Origin: Bdellovibrionales bacterium
GTDB lineage: Bacteria > Bdellovibrionota > Bdellovibrionia > Bdellovibrionales > JAMPXM01
Length of the DNA: 8,815 bases
Assembly: GCA_005792225.1 (NCBI GenBank)
Contig: SXSP01000520.1
Coordinates: 1 to 8,815, forward strand
Direction: 5' to 3'
A program made the position numbers and the translations under genes. Position 1 is the stretch's first letter. Each line of letters begins with the position of its first letter. Below the pieces are notes generated by a model, which made no database searches, was not told the DNA's origin, and was given only the letters and a program-made list of their open reading frames with translations. This document shows, piece by piece, positions 1 to 5,901 of this stretch.

Positions 1-1
1 G

Positions 2-451
2 ATCAAGCCAGACGGTTGCGTCTTCTGCGCCGCCGTCGAAGCGGGACCGAGCCCCGAAAGTCTTCTTCTCTTCAAGGGCCAGCACGCGATCGTCGTGCTT
101 AACAAGTTTCCGTACAACAACGGTCACTTGATCGTTTTGCCCCGACGCCATTGCGGAGAGTTTCTCGATCTCACTCCCGCCGAGCATAAAGAAATCTCCG
201 AATGTCTCACGCGCGCGATCGCGGCTATCAAGGATGCGTACAATCCCGCGGGCTTTAATGTGGGTTTGAACCTCGGCGCAGCTTCGGGCGCCGGAATACC
301 CGAACATCTCCATTACCACTTGGTGCCGCGCTGGAACGGGGATACGAATTTCTTTCCGCTACTTGCGCAGACCAAAGTCGTGGTTGAAACCCTTGAGCAG
401 ACCTTCGAACGTTTGTTACCTTATTTCGAGGCCCGAAAGAGAAAAGTATGA
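2..451 (+). CDS. HIT-family nucleotide hydrolase/phosphorylase (Ap4A phosphorylase-like), 5' partial
   Basis: The frame is already open at base 2, so the start lies upstream of the window; about 149 residues are visible. Seen directly: a CxxC pair (GCVFC) near the visible N-terminus, which in this family binds structural zinc. The HIT signature HLHYHLV is at bases 305-325, followed by PRWNGDTNFFP. In the HIT family the middle histidine of HxHxH forms the nucleotidyl intermediate on the alpha-phosphate. The NLGxxSGAG stretch before the motif and the WxGDTNF tail resemble the bacterial branch that includes mycobacterial Ap4A phosphorylase, so the likely role is cytosolic turnover of Ap4A or related dinucleotides. 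Exact substrate is inferred, not visible. It ends in an ATGA overlap with the next gene, which implies translational coupling. The internal GTG at 95 is not a credible start because it would remove the zinc-binding pair. Confidence 0.9.
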   Translation: MKPDGCVFCAAVEAGPSPESLLLFKGQHAIVVLNKFPYNNGHLIVLPRRHCGEFLDLTPAEHKEISECLTRAIAAIKDAYNPAGFNVGLNLGAASGAGIPEHLHYHLVPRWNGDTNFFPLLAQTKVVVETLEQTFERLLPYFEARKRKV

Positions 452-870
452 AGCTAGATTTTCAGTATGAACTCGACCACATCGGAATCGCGGTCGAGAC
501 CCTAGACAAAGGTTTTGAGTTCTACCGCGCGCTCGGTTTTGAGGATATGGAGACCGAAGAAGTTCCCTCGGAAAAGGTCAAGACGGGTTTCTTGCGCCTT
601 GGGAATCGTGCTACTCTTGAGCTTCTAGAACCGACGGGCGAGGACAGTACGATTCGCAAATTTTTGACGAAGCGTGGTCCCGGGATTCATCACATCTGCC
701 TTCGGGTCAAAGGGATCGATCAAATCCTCGAGCAACTGAAGTCGAAGGGCGTACGATTGATCAACGAGACCGCGAAGCAGGGAGCACATAACTGCCGGGT
801 CGCATTCATTCACCCGGCATCGACGGGCGGCGTTTTGATCGAGCTCAGCGAGAAAGAGAAAAATGGGTAG
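448..870 (+). CDS. mce: methylmalonyl-CoA epimerase
   Basis: This 140-residue protein has the usual length of the single-domain epimerases of the vicinal oxygen chelate superfamily. It interconverts (2R)- and (2S)-methylmalonyl-CoA, linking propionyl-CoA carboxylation to B12-dependent methylmalonyl-CoA mutase. Visible family features are LDHIGIAV at residues 9-16 with His11 as a metal ligand, LELLEPTGEDS at 57-67, GIHHICL at 79-85 with a second metal histidine, and STGGVLIELSE at 125-135 with Glu132 as the last metal ligand. The stretch KGVRLINE before GAH is also typical. The start overlaps the HIT gene stop (ATGA), and its TAG stop overlaps the rhomboid start by 8 bases. No carboxylase or mutase genes are in this window, so the rest of the pathway would have to be elsewhere. 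Its TAG stop at the expected family length shows that TAG terminates normally in this genome. Confidence 0.94.
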   Translation: MKLDFQYELDHIGIAVETLDKGFEFYRALGFEDMETEEVPSEKVKTGFLRLGNRATLELLEPTGEDSTIRKFLTKRGPGIHHICLRVKGIDQILEQLKSKGVRLINETAKQGAHNCRVAFIHPASTGGVLIELSEKEKNG

Positions 871-1660
871 ACGTGCAGGTGGCGGAGGCGGGCAGCCCCC
901 GCAAATGCAGTTCAGCATGATGGTTCCGGTCACCCCCGTTGTACGTTGGTTGATCGGGCTCAGCGTCGGCATTTGGTTGATCCTTCAGGTGATCGTCGAG
1001 GGCTACGTTCTCTCGAGCCCCGATATTACGCAGATCTTCGGCCTCGTTCCCGCAAACCTGATTTCGAATTTCTATGTTTGGGAATTCGTGACCTACATTT
1101 TCCTTCACTCCAGGAACGTGTTTCACATCGTCTTCAACATGCTTCTGTTGTGGTGGCTCGGCGCCGAGCTCGAACAGCGGTGGGGCTCGCGTTTTTTTCT
1201 CCTCTACTACATGGTCTCGGGCGTCGGCGCCGCGATTATCTACGCGGCCTGCGTTCTCGCGCATTCGCTGATCGTCGGGCATTCCGGTGTTTGGACAACT
1301 CCCGTCGTGGGAGCTTCGGGCGCGATTTTTGGTTTGATGCTCGCCTACGGTATCATCTTCGGTGAGCGGGTCGTCTATTTCATGATGGTCTTCCCGATGC
1401 GGGCGAAGTACTTCGTGATGATCCTCGGTGCCGTCGAGGTGGTCACGCTCCTCAATAACGGCCTCGATGGCGGTGAAGTCGCCAATCTCGCGCACTTGGG
1501 TGGATTGGCTTCGGGGTTCCTGTTTTTACAGGGCTATACGCGGTTTCAGCAGCGTCGTTGGCGCAAGCAGTCAGACCGCCGTGGACGCGGGCTGAAGCTC
1601 GTGGTAAACAACGACGACAAAAAAGACGACAAAGGTGGCGGACCCCGCTACTGGAACTGA
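863..1660 (+). CDS. rhomboid-family intramembrane serine protease
   Basis: A 265-residue polytopic membrane protein. The N-terminus is a short cytosolic glycine-rich segment, followed by about six hydrophobic helices starting near residue 27. Catalytic features of the rhomboid family are all present: HxxxN at His88-Asn92 in the second helix, GASGAIFG with the nucleophile Ser152, and NLAHLGGLASG with the general base His211. The paired Ser and His argue for an active enzyme rather than an iRhom-like pseudoprotease. Rhomboids cleave transmembrane segments of other proteins inside the membrane; the substrate cannot be read from sequence. The C-terminal tail from about residue 228 is strongly basic then charged and probably cytosolic. 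It is translationally linked to the epimerase by an 8-base overlap, although no functional link between the two is obvious. Confidence 0.93.
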   Translation: MGRRAGGGGGQPPQMQFSMMVPVTPVVRWLIGLSVGIWLILQVIVEGYVLSSPDITQIFGLVPANLISNFYVWEFVTYIFLHSRNVFHIVFNMLLLWWLGAELEQRWGSRFFLLYYMVSGVGAAIIYAACVLAHSLIVGHSGVWTTPVVGASGAIFGLMLAYGIIFGERVVYFMMVFPMRAKYFVMILGAVEVVTLLNNGLDGGEVANLAHLGGLASGFLFLQGYTRFQQRRWRKQSDRRGRGLKLVVNNDDKKDDKGGGPRYWN

Positions 1661-1684
1661 TTCGGATCAAATGGGAGTGGATGA

Positions 1685-1891
1685 ATGAGCCTGGGTAAAG
1701 AGCTGGAAAAATTGAAGTACGACAAGCGTCTCACTGAGTGGCACGTGAACCACGGAAAACTCAGCAAAGAGGAGCTCAAGAAGTATCTCGATTCGCTCCC
1801 TGATCTCGCATCAAACATCGATCACTTCGGCCTCGGCGACGACCGCGATCTCGACGACAACATGCCGACCGGCGAAGGCTCGGGCACGTAA
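1685..1891 (+). CDS. small charged hypothetical protein, last gene of the operon
   Basis: A 68-residue soluble protein not recognised as a named family. The first 40 residues are rich in Lys, Glu and Leu with predicted helical character. The last third is acidic (DDRDLDDN) and looks disordered. A GGGAG ribosome-binding site at 1673-1677 sits 7 bases before the ATG at 1685, which supports real translation; another ATG at 1681 is out of frame. It lies 24 bases after the rhomboid stop and directly before an intrinsic terminator, so it is cotranscribed with the HIT, epimerase and rhomboid genes. There is no signal peptide or membrane segment. Function unknown. Confidence 0.72.
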   Translation: MSLGKELEKLKYDKRLTEWHVNHGKLSKEELKKYLDSLPDLASNIDHFGLGDDRDLDDNMPTGEGSGT

Positions 1892-1916
1892 TCGAGCCGA
1901 AAGACCTCTGAAGCAA

Positions 1917-1946
1917 AAAAAGGCGACCCCTCAGGGTCGCCTTTTT
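1917..1946 (+). terminator. intrinsic terminator closing the HIT-mce-rhomboid operon
   Basis: The stem GGCGACCC (1922-1929) pairs perfectly with GGGTCGCC (1934-1941) around a CTCA loop and is followed by TTTTTG then more T residues. A-rich sequence before the stem extends the pairing by five A-T pairs, so on paper it could also work on the opposite strand. It lies 25 bases after the stop of the 68-residue gene. Confidence 0.92.
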
Positions 1947-1985
1947 GTTTTTGGGCCCAGGAAGTTCCAATGCTACCATTTGGCC

Positions 1986-2426
1986 ATGAAACACCTTTTG
2001 ATTGCCCTCACACTCTTTGCTTCCCACGTCGATGCGGCTCCCGAAACTCACCGGAAGGTTCAGACAACCGCCGGGCCTGTTCTTCAGGTCGGCATCTTCG
2101 TCGATTCGCCGGCGACCGGAGCGAAAGTGAAGAGCCCGGTTAAACTCTCGGTTGGACTCAGAACGATCGCCGCGGAAGGCGCCAAGGAATCAAAGAACGC
2201 CCCCGAAGCGATTCCGATAGAAGGTTACTTCGCCGGCCACATCTATCTCGTCAAGCCTGGAACGCGAACGATCATCCACCCGCATGAGCGAGTGTCCGTC
2301 AAGTTCGAGCCGAAGTCCCGCACGAGAGAAGTGAAGCTGTCGCCCGGGTACTACATGTTCAGCCCGAGCTACTCTGAAGGGTCTTTGACGGTTTTTGATG
2401 AGCCGGTCTTCGAAGTGAAACCCTAA
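1986..2426 (+). CDS. small secreted protein, DUF4399-like
   Basis: A 146-residue exported protein. The ATG at 1986 is preferred over the in-frame TTG at 1980 because it gives a compact signal peptide (MKHLLIALTLFASHVDA) with likely cleavage after Ala17 or Ala18. The mature part has a beta-rich pattern: an IFVDSPATGAKVKSPV segment at about 37-52, GHIYLV at 84-89, and REVKLSPGYYMF at 114-125, ending in a DEPVFEVKP strand. This order (multiple strands, GH motif, pGxY/H-L, terminal V-x-V strand) resembles DUF4399-type periplasmic proteins, but the match is from memory of the pattern and is not secure. No good ribosome-binding site precedes 1986; an AGGA at 1959-1962 is too far away. It follows a terminator, so it likely has its own promoter. 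Confidence 0.68.
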   Translation: MKHLLIALTLFASHVDAAPETHRKVQTTAGPVLQVGIFVDSPATGAKVKSPVKLSVGLRTIAAEGAKESKNAPEAIPIEGYFAGHIYLVKPGTRTIIHPHERVSVKFEPKSRTREVKLSPGYYMFSPSYSEGSLTVFDEPVFEVKP

Positions 2427-2440
2427 CTGGTCCACTTGAG

Positions 2441-2521
2441 TGTTGTTGGGCGAAGTGAGGCCTCGACTCACCCGACGAGAGCCGTGTCCGGCGGCCGACC
2501 CTCGGGCGGAGTCCAACAACA
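2441..2521. other. structured intergenic element, multi-stem inverted repeat
   Basis: Between two convergent genes lies an imperfect cloverleaf-like element. The outer stem pairs TGTTGTTGGGC (2441-2451) with GTCCAACAACA (2511-2521): 11 pairs, including one G-T wobble. Inside it are GTGAG (2455-2459)/CTCAC (2467-2471) with a 7-base loop, GCCG (2481-2484)/CGGC (2489-2492), and CCGA (2495-2498)/TCGG (2502-2505); some of these have alternative partners. There is no T-run on either side that would make it a standard intrinsic terminator, and no tRNA T-loop. It could be a small RNA, a 3'-UTR element or a repeat unit. Which strand is expressed, if any, is unknown. Confidence 0.5.
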
Positions 2522-2563
2522 ATTAAAGGGGCTAGTTCATTGCATCAGATTACTGGTCAGTGG

Positions 2564-3628
2564 TTACTGGGCCAAAGCGTTGAGGCCTGAGCCTGCCGTC
2601 GCAGCTTGCCCGCGAGCACGGGTTGTCGCTTCGATTTCGTCGCGCGCGACTTTGCTGGTTTCTTCGGCCCATTGTTCGCCCACGATGCGGTAACCGTCGC
2701 CTTCACGCTTCAGGTAAAGAACCTTTTCACCGAAGTCAGATTTTTTGTCCGACGTGTATTCCTGGAGGAAGCGCACGATTGCGCGATTGCGGTCGGCTAA
2801 GATTGCGGGACGCGAGATCTTCACCTGAATCTCTTTGTAGAGGCTGTTCAGGTTCTGCTTGTATCGCTTCCATTGATTCTTCGACATGTTCATCGACTTG
2901 AAACCTTCCCCGTAAAATCCGATGTACGAGTCGATATTCTTGCTTTCCCACGCGGCTCTCCAAGATTCGACCCACTGATTGAGATCGCTCGTGATCTTGT
3001 TGAGCTCAGCCGCCGGCAGACGCTCCGTAGTGCTCTGAATGAGAATCGGCGTCCGTTTGAGAGTTACGTATTTTGTGAGATCAAGGATGACATCATTTCG
3101 AACGACGACACAGCCGCGCGAGCCGCGGGTGAGGGGAACGTCGTCAGGTACGGCGTGAAGCCAAATTCCGCTTCCCGTTTTTCCTTCTGAACGATCAAAG
3201 AAGTTCGGGTAGTCGGTCGTGAACGCGCGTTTTCCGTAGAGTTTGAAATCGAGCGAGTTTCCTTCGAGACGATCGAGAAGGAAGTAGATGCCCTCAGGAG
3301 TTTTGCGATCGCCTTCGCCGCGCTTGTCGCCCGCATTTTTTCCGAGATCGGCGGTGAACGATGCCACTTCCTTAAGGCCGTTGCCCGTTTGGTGCCAGAC
3401 GCTCAGTTGGCGATTCGCCTTATCGACGACGAATGCGTACGGGGAGTAGTACTGCGATGCGGGTGGGAGCTGAACGAGCCCAGCCGGAACTGGCGCCTGC
3501 GCATCCGCGGGAGCGGCAACGGCTTTGACACTTTCCGCAGCATTCAGAACCGAAACGAATAGTCCGGCGGATGCGGTGGAGCAAAGTGAGAGCGCAATAA
3601 GATTTTTCTTGAGCAAGAGTCGGCTCAT
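2564..3628 (-). CDS. periplasmic L,D-transpeptidase (YkuD) with C-terminal NTF2-like domain
   Basis: A 354-residue protein with a signal peptide (residues 1 to about 30, LNA before the cleavage point) and a Pro/Ala-rich spacer to about 58. The YkuD catalytic domain spans about 64-200. The catalytic motif is clear: His158 in GIWLHAV, then GSRGCVVV with nucleophile Cys173. These enzymes transfer the meso-DAP L-centre of a tetrapeptide to another DAP or to an acceptor, making 3-3 crosslinks or anchoring proteins. Residues about 212-325 (WRAAWESKNIDSYIGFY, later strands, ending VGEQWAEE) look like an NTF2/SnoaL-like cone domain, a known C-terminal partner of some proteobacterial YkuD proteins. 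Bdellovibrio bacteriovorus uses L,D-transpeptidases to modify prey walls during predation; a similar role here is only possible. The GAGGA site just upstream of the ATG (3626-3628 on minus) supports the start. Divergent from fliL. Confidence 0.9.
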   Translation of the reverse strand: MSRLLLKKNLIALSLCSTASAGLFVSVLNAAESVKAVAAPADAQAPVPAGLVQLPPASQYYSPYAFVVDKANRQLSVWHQTGNGLKEVASFTADLGKNAGDKRGEGDRKTPEGIYFLLDRLEGNSLDFKLYGKRAFTTDYPNFFDRSEGKTGSGIWLHAVPDDVPLTRGSRGCVVVRNDVILDLTKYVTLKRTPILIQSTTERLPAAELNKITSDLNQWVESWRAAWESKNIDSYIGFYGEGFKSMNMSKNQWKRYKQNLNSLYKEIQVKISRPAILADRNRAIVRFLQEYTSDKKSDFGEKVLYLKREGDGYRIVGEQWAEETSKVARDEIEATTRARGQAATAGSGLNALAQ

Positions 3629-3724
3629 TCCATCCTCGTTACATCTGGAGTTGCAGTTCCCATTATGAGACTAACCTCAAGGAATAAAAACGGAATTATG
3701 GCTAGTTCTACATTAGCTATCTCT

Positions 3725-3750
3725 TAAGCGTTTGGCCATTGGTCCGATAA
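3725..3750 (+). promoter_or_regulatory. sigma-28 (FliA)-like promoter upstream of fliL
   Basis: TAAG at 3725-3728 and TCCGATAA at 3743-3750 are close to the flagellar sigma-28 consensus TAAA-N15-GCCGATAA, with a 14-base gap. A start about 7 bases downstream would give a leader of roughly 26 bases before the fliL ATG. GGTCC (3741-3745) and GGACC (3758-3762) form an inverted repeat across the -10 region. Inferred from consensus and flagellar context only. Confidence 0.5.
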
Positions 3751-3783
3751 GAAAATTGGACCCGTTATTCCGGAGCGACACAC

Positions 3784-4299
3784 ATGGCCGAAGCCCAGAA
3801 CGATGCCTCGAACGAAGGAAAGAAATCAAACCTCGGGAAGCTCCTGCTCCCGCTCTTCGCGCTGATCAATCTGGGTGTCGTCGGCGGCGGGGCATTCCTG
3901 GTCTTCAAATCGACCTTGGGCTACCATCCCCCGACCTTGAGAGAGCCGGCCGCACTCGAGGAAATGAAAAAGGGACGGGAAGCCGGCGAAGGCGAAGTCG
4001 AGTCGGTCATGTACACGATGCCCGCGTTCACGGTGAATCTCGCGGGTCAGCCCCGTCGAATGATCCGCGTCGAGATGACCTTCGAAATGCTCGACAAAGA
4101 AGGTTTTGAAGAAATCGTGCGAAATAGTCCAGCCGCCCGCGATTCGATCGTGCGGATCTTGAATGGCAAGCAATTCAACGACGTCGAATCGATCCAAGGA
4201 AAGCTTTTTCTGAAAGATCAGATCTCGGTCGCCTTGAACAACGCGCTCAAGGCCGGCGTGATCAAAGACATCTACTTCAACGAATTTCTTGTCCAGTGA
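3784..4299 (+). CDS. fliL: flagellar basal body-associated protein FliL
   Basis: A 171-residue single-pass inner-membrane protein. A short charged cytosolic N-terminus leads into one transmembrane helix at about 18-42. A linker follows, then the periplasmic FliL domain from about 76 to the end. Family features seen are YTMPAFTVNLAG (77-88), the long helix DKEGFEEIVRNSPAARDSIVRIL (104-126, split by the family's conserved RDSI turn), and the C-terminal KDIYFNEFLVQ, which is the hallmark ending of FliL. FliL forms a periplasmic ring around stator units and supports motor torque. GGAG at 3772-3775 lies 8 bases before the ATG. It is not next to fliM/fliN as in many genomes; no other flagellar gene is in the window, so it is either an orphan or one of several paralogues. 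Confidence 0.93.
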   Translation: MAEAQNDASNEGKKSNLGKLLLPLFALINLGVVGGGAFLVFKSTLGYHPPTLREPAALEEMKKGREAGEGEVESVMYTMPAFTVNLAGQPRRMIRVEMTFEMLDKEGFEEIVRNSPAARDSIVRILNGKQFNDVESIQGKLFLKDQISVALNNALKAGVIKDIYFNEFLVQ

Positions 4300-4301
4300 C
4301 C

Positions 4302-4425
4302 GCCTGATTGCCTGACCTCCCCATTGCCCGCTTGCCTGATGGCCCGTTCGTAGAGGACACTGAGTCGAAAGTTCAGCAGCTCTTCCTCGTGTTGTTCCCC
4401 CTCAAGGATGTGAAAGGGATCAGGC
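4302..4425 (+). promoter_or_regulatory. repeat-containing leader of the M16B peptidase operon
   Basis: The 129-base gap between fliL and the first peptidase gene has three copies of GCCTGA (4302-4307, 4310-4315, 4334-4339) and the inverse TCAGGC at 4420-4425, immediately before the ATG at 4429. The third copy can pair over GCCTGAT-gg-CCC with GGG-ATCAGGC (4416-4425), ten pairs with a two-base bulge, covering the AAGGG/CAGG ribosome-binding region. Pairing is visible; a regulatory role is inference. No convincing promoter or terminator is seen here. Confidence 0.42.
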
Positions 4426-4428
4426 ATC

Positions 4429-5613
4429 ATGAAATTTCAGAGGTCCGTGGCGAGTCTTTTGACTCTCGCCGTTTTAGCTTCCGTCCAAATGGCGACGGCC
4501 CAACAGCCTTCGTCGACCCCCGCACCAGTGGCGTCACCTTCGCCGGCGACGACGCCTAAAGTTTTACCGCCGAAGGCATCTCCCACCCCTGGATCGACGG
4601 CATCTTCCGCGCCGGCGGTCGATGTCGGTTCGCTCGTTAAGTTCGACGTCGAGAAATACACTCTCCCGAACGGGCTTACCGTTCTTCTTCACGTCGATCA
4701 CTCGACGCCCATCGTGAGCTACCAAACTTGGTTTCGCGTGGGATCTAAAAATGAGGAACCGGGCTTCACCGGAATCGCGCACTTGTTTGAACACATGATG
4801 TTCAAGGGAGCGAAGCGATACACGGGTGAGCAGTTCGACCTCTTACTGCAGGCGAACGGCGCAACGAACAATGCTTTCACGACGCACGATTACACCGGGT
4901 ACTACGAGAATTTTCCAAGCGCGAAACTCGAGCTCATTATCGATATCGAATCCGATCGCCTCGAGAATCTCAATATCACGAACGAAAGCCTCGCCTCCGA
5001 ACGTGAGGTCGTAAAAGAAGAGCGTCGTCTTCGCGTGGACAATAATCCGATGGGAATTTTGCGCGAAACGCTCTTCGGAACGGCCTTCCGCGTCCACCCG
5101 TATCGCTGGCCCGTGATCGGTTACATGAGTGACTTAAACAACATCACCGTCGAAAAGGCGATGCAGTTTTATAGCACGTACTACGCTCCGAACAACGCGA
5201 CGATCGTGGTCGCAGGCGATTTCGATCCGAAAGAGGCAAAGCGCCTGATCGAAAAGTACTACTCGCACATCAAGTCGCAGCCGATTCCGGAACCGAAGCT
5301 CGCGGCCGAGCCGAAGCAGACCGCGCCCCGCTCTCAGTTCGTGAGCCACGATGTGCAGACCGTGCAGTTCTCGCTCTCCTATCACACTCCGAAGGCGGGA
5401 ACCGACGAGTCGTACGCGCTGGATCTTCTCGCGAACATCATGGGTTTCGGAACCTCGAGCCGACTCCACCAGCGACTTGTCTACAAAGAGCAGTCGGCGC
5501 TGAACGCTGCGGCTTACAACTTAACCCTTCAGGATTCGGGACTCTTCCAAGTGACCGTCGCGTTGAAGCCGGGAGCGCACTTCGGAAAAGCCGAGCGTTC
5601 GGTGATGGGTTAG
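4429..5613 (+). CDS. M16B zinc metallopeptidase, catalytic subunit, truncated by in-frame TAG
   Basis: A signal peptide (residues 1-24, ATA before QQ) is followed by a Pro/Thr/Ser/Ala-rich linker (25-65) and an M16 (pitrilysin/insulinase-like) peptidase. The inverted zinc motif HLFEH is intact: His118, Glu121, His122. The third ligand is expected from the EREVVKEE segment, about Glu198. The second domain begins near 300. At the site where a typical M16 enzyme carries the substrate-binding Arg/Tyr pair (SRLxxxLRxxxGLxY), this protein has Val351 and Leu358, so it needs a partner for those residues. Translation ends at TAG 5611-5613 after 394 residues, about 96 short of the expected end; the frame and homology go on to 5901. 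As it stands the product lacks the last part of its second domain. It acts in the periplasm, probably in degrading peptides. AAGGG at 4414-4418 is the likely ribosome-binding site. Confidence 0.88.
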   Translation: MKFQRSVASLLTLAVLASVQMATAQQPSSTPAPVASPSPATTPKVLPPKASPTPGSTASSAPAVDVGSLVKFDVEKYTLPNGLTVLLHVDHSTPIVSYQTWFRVGSKNEEPGFTGIAHLFEHMMFKGAKRYTGEQFDLLLQANGATNNAFTTHDYTGYYENFPSAKLELIIDIESDRLENLNITNESLASEREVVKEERRLRVDNNPMGILRETLFGTAFRVHPYRWPVIGYMSDLNNITVEKAMQFYSTYYAPNNATIVVAGDFDPKEAKRLIEKYYSHIKSQPIPEPKLAAEPKQTAPRSQFVSHDVQTVQFSLSYHTPKAGTDESYALDLLANIMGFGTSSRLHQRLVYKEQSALNAAAYNLTLQDSGLFQVTVALKPGAHFGKAERSVMG

Positions 5614-5901
5614 ATTTGGCGGCCACGCAATCTTATCATCCCTGCGGCGGAGTTGCAGAAGGCGAAGAACCAGGTGATGAAAGCTTACGTCGATGGGCTC
5701 AAAACCGTTCACGGCAAGGCCGAGGCTCTTGCCCTCAACGAAACCGTCTTTCGCGATTACAACCAGCTCTTCAAGGATCTTGATCGTTACAACAAGGTCA
5801 CCGCGGAACAAATTCGCGACGTGGCCAAGAAATATCTAGCGCCGGAGCAGGCGACCCTCGTCGTGCTCAAGCCCAAGGCGAAAACGGGAGGTGGCCAGTG
5901 A
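5614..5901 (+). pseudogene. C-terminal remainder of the first M16B subunit, beyond the amber codon
   Basis: This stretch is in the same frame as the gene starting at 4429 and continues its M16 fold without a gap. IPAAELQKAKNQVMKAYVDGL matches the usual helix after the domain-two sheet, and the end ERYLAPEQ-like segment (AKKYLAPEQATLVVLKPK) is the normal M16B C-terminus. The residue at the stop should be Glu in family terms (MG-E-IW), so GAG to TAG is the simplest change. No ribosome-binding site precedes the possible internal starts (TTG 5653, ATG 5674), so independent translation is unlikely. The stop overlaps the next gene's GTG start by GTGA, showing the original coupling. The whole gene 4429-5901 would encode 490 residues, a standard M16B size. 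It could be a true mutation, a sequencing or assembly error, or readthrough. Confidence 0.8.

Noticed and set aside
845..1495. Minus-strand open frame of 216 codons opposite the rhomboid gene
   Set aside because: Composition is Asp/Glu/His/Arg-rich low-complexity typical of an antisense frame; the rhomboid frame carries all catalytic motifs.
1970..2141. ATG at 1970 with AGGA upstream, in another frame from the secreted protein
   Set aside because: The frame ends at a stop near 2141 and lacks protein-like features; the 1986 frame has a signal peptide.
2441..2521. tRNA or tRNA-like gene
   Set aside because: The cloverleaf look is superficial: the outer stem is 11 pairs, there is no T-loop GTTCGA sequence, and no proper anticodon arm on either strand.
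2550..2570. TTACTGG repeated twice, 14 bases apart
   Set aside because: A seven-base direct repeat overlapping a stop codon; too short to mean anything without more copies.
5611..5613. Pyrrolysine or other amber recoding
   Set aside because: The epimerase gene ends at its normal length with TAG, no methylamine-related genes are present, and the M16 family has Glu here.
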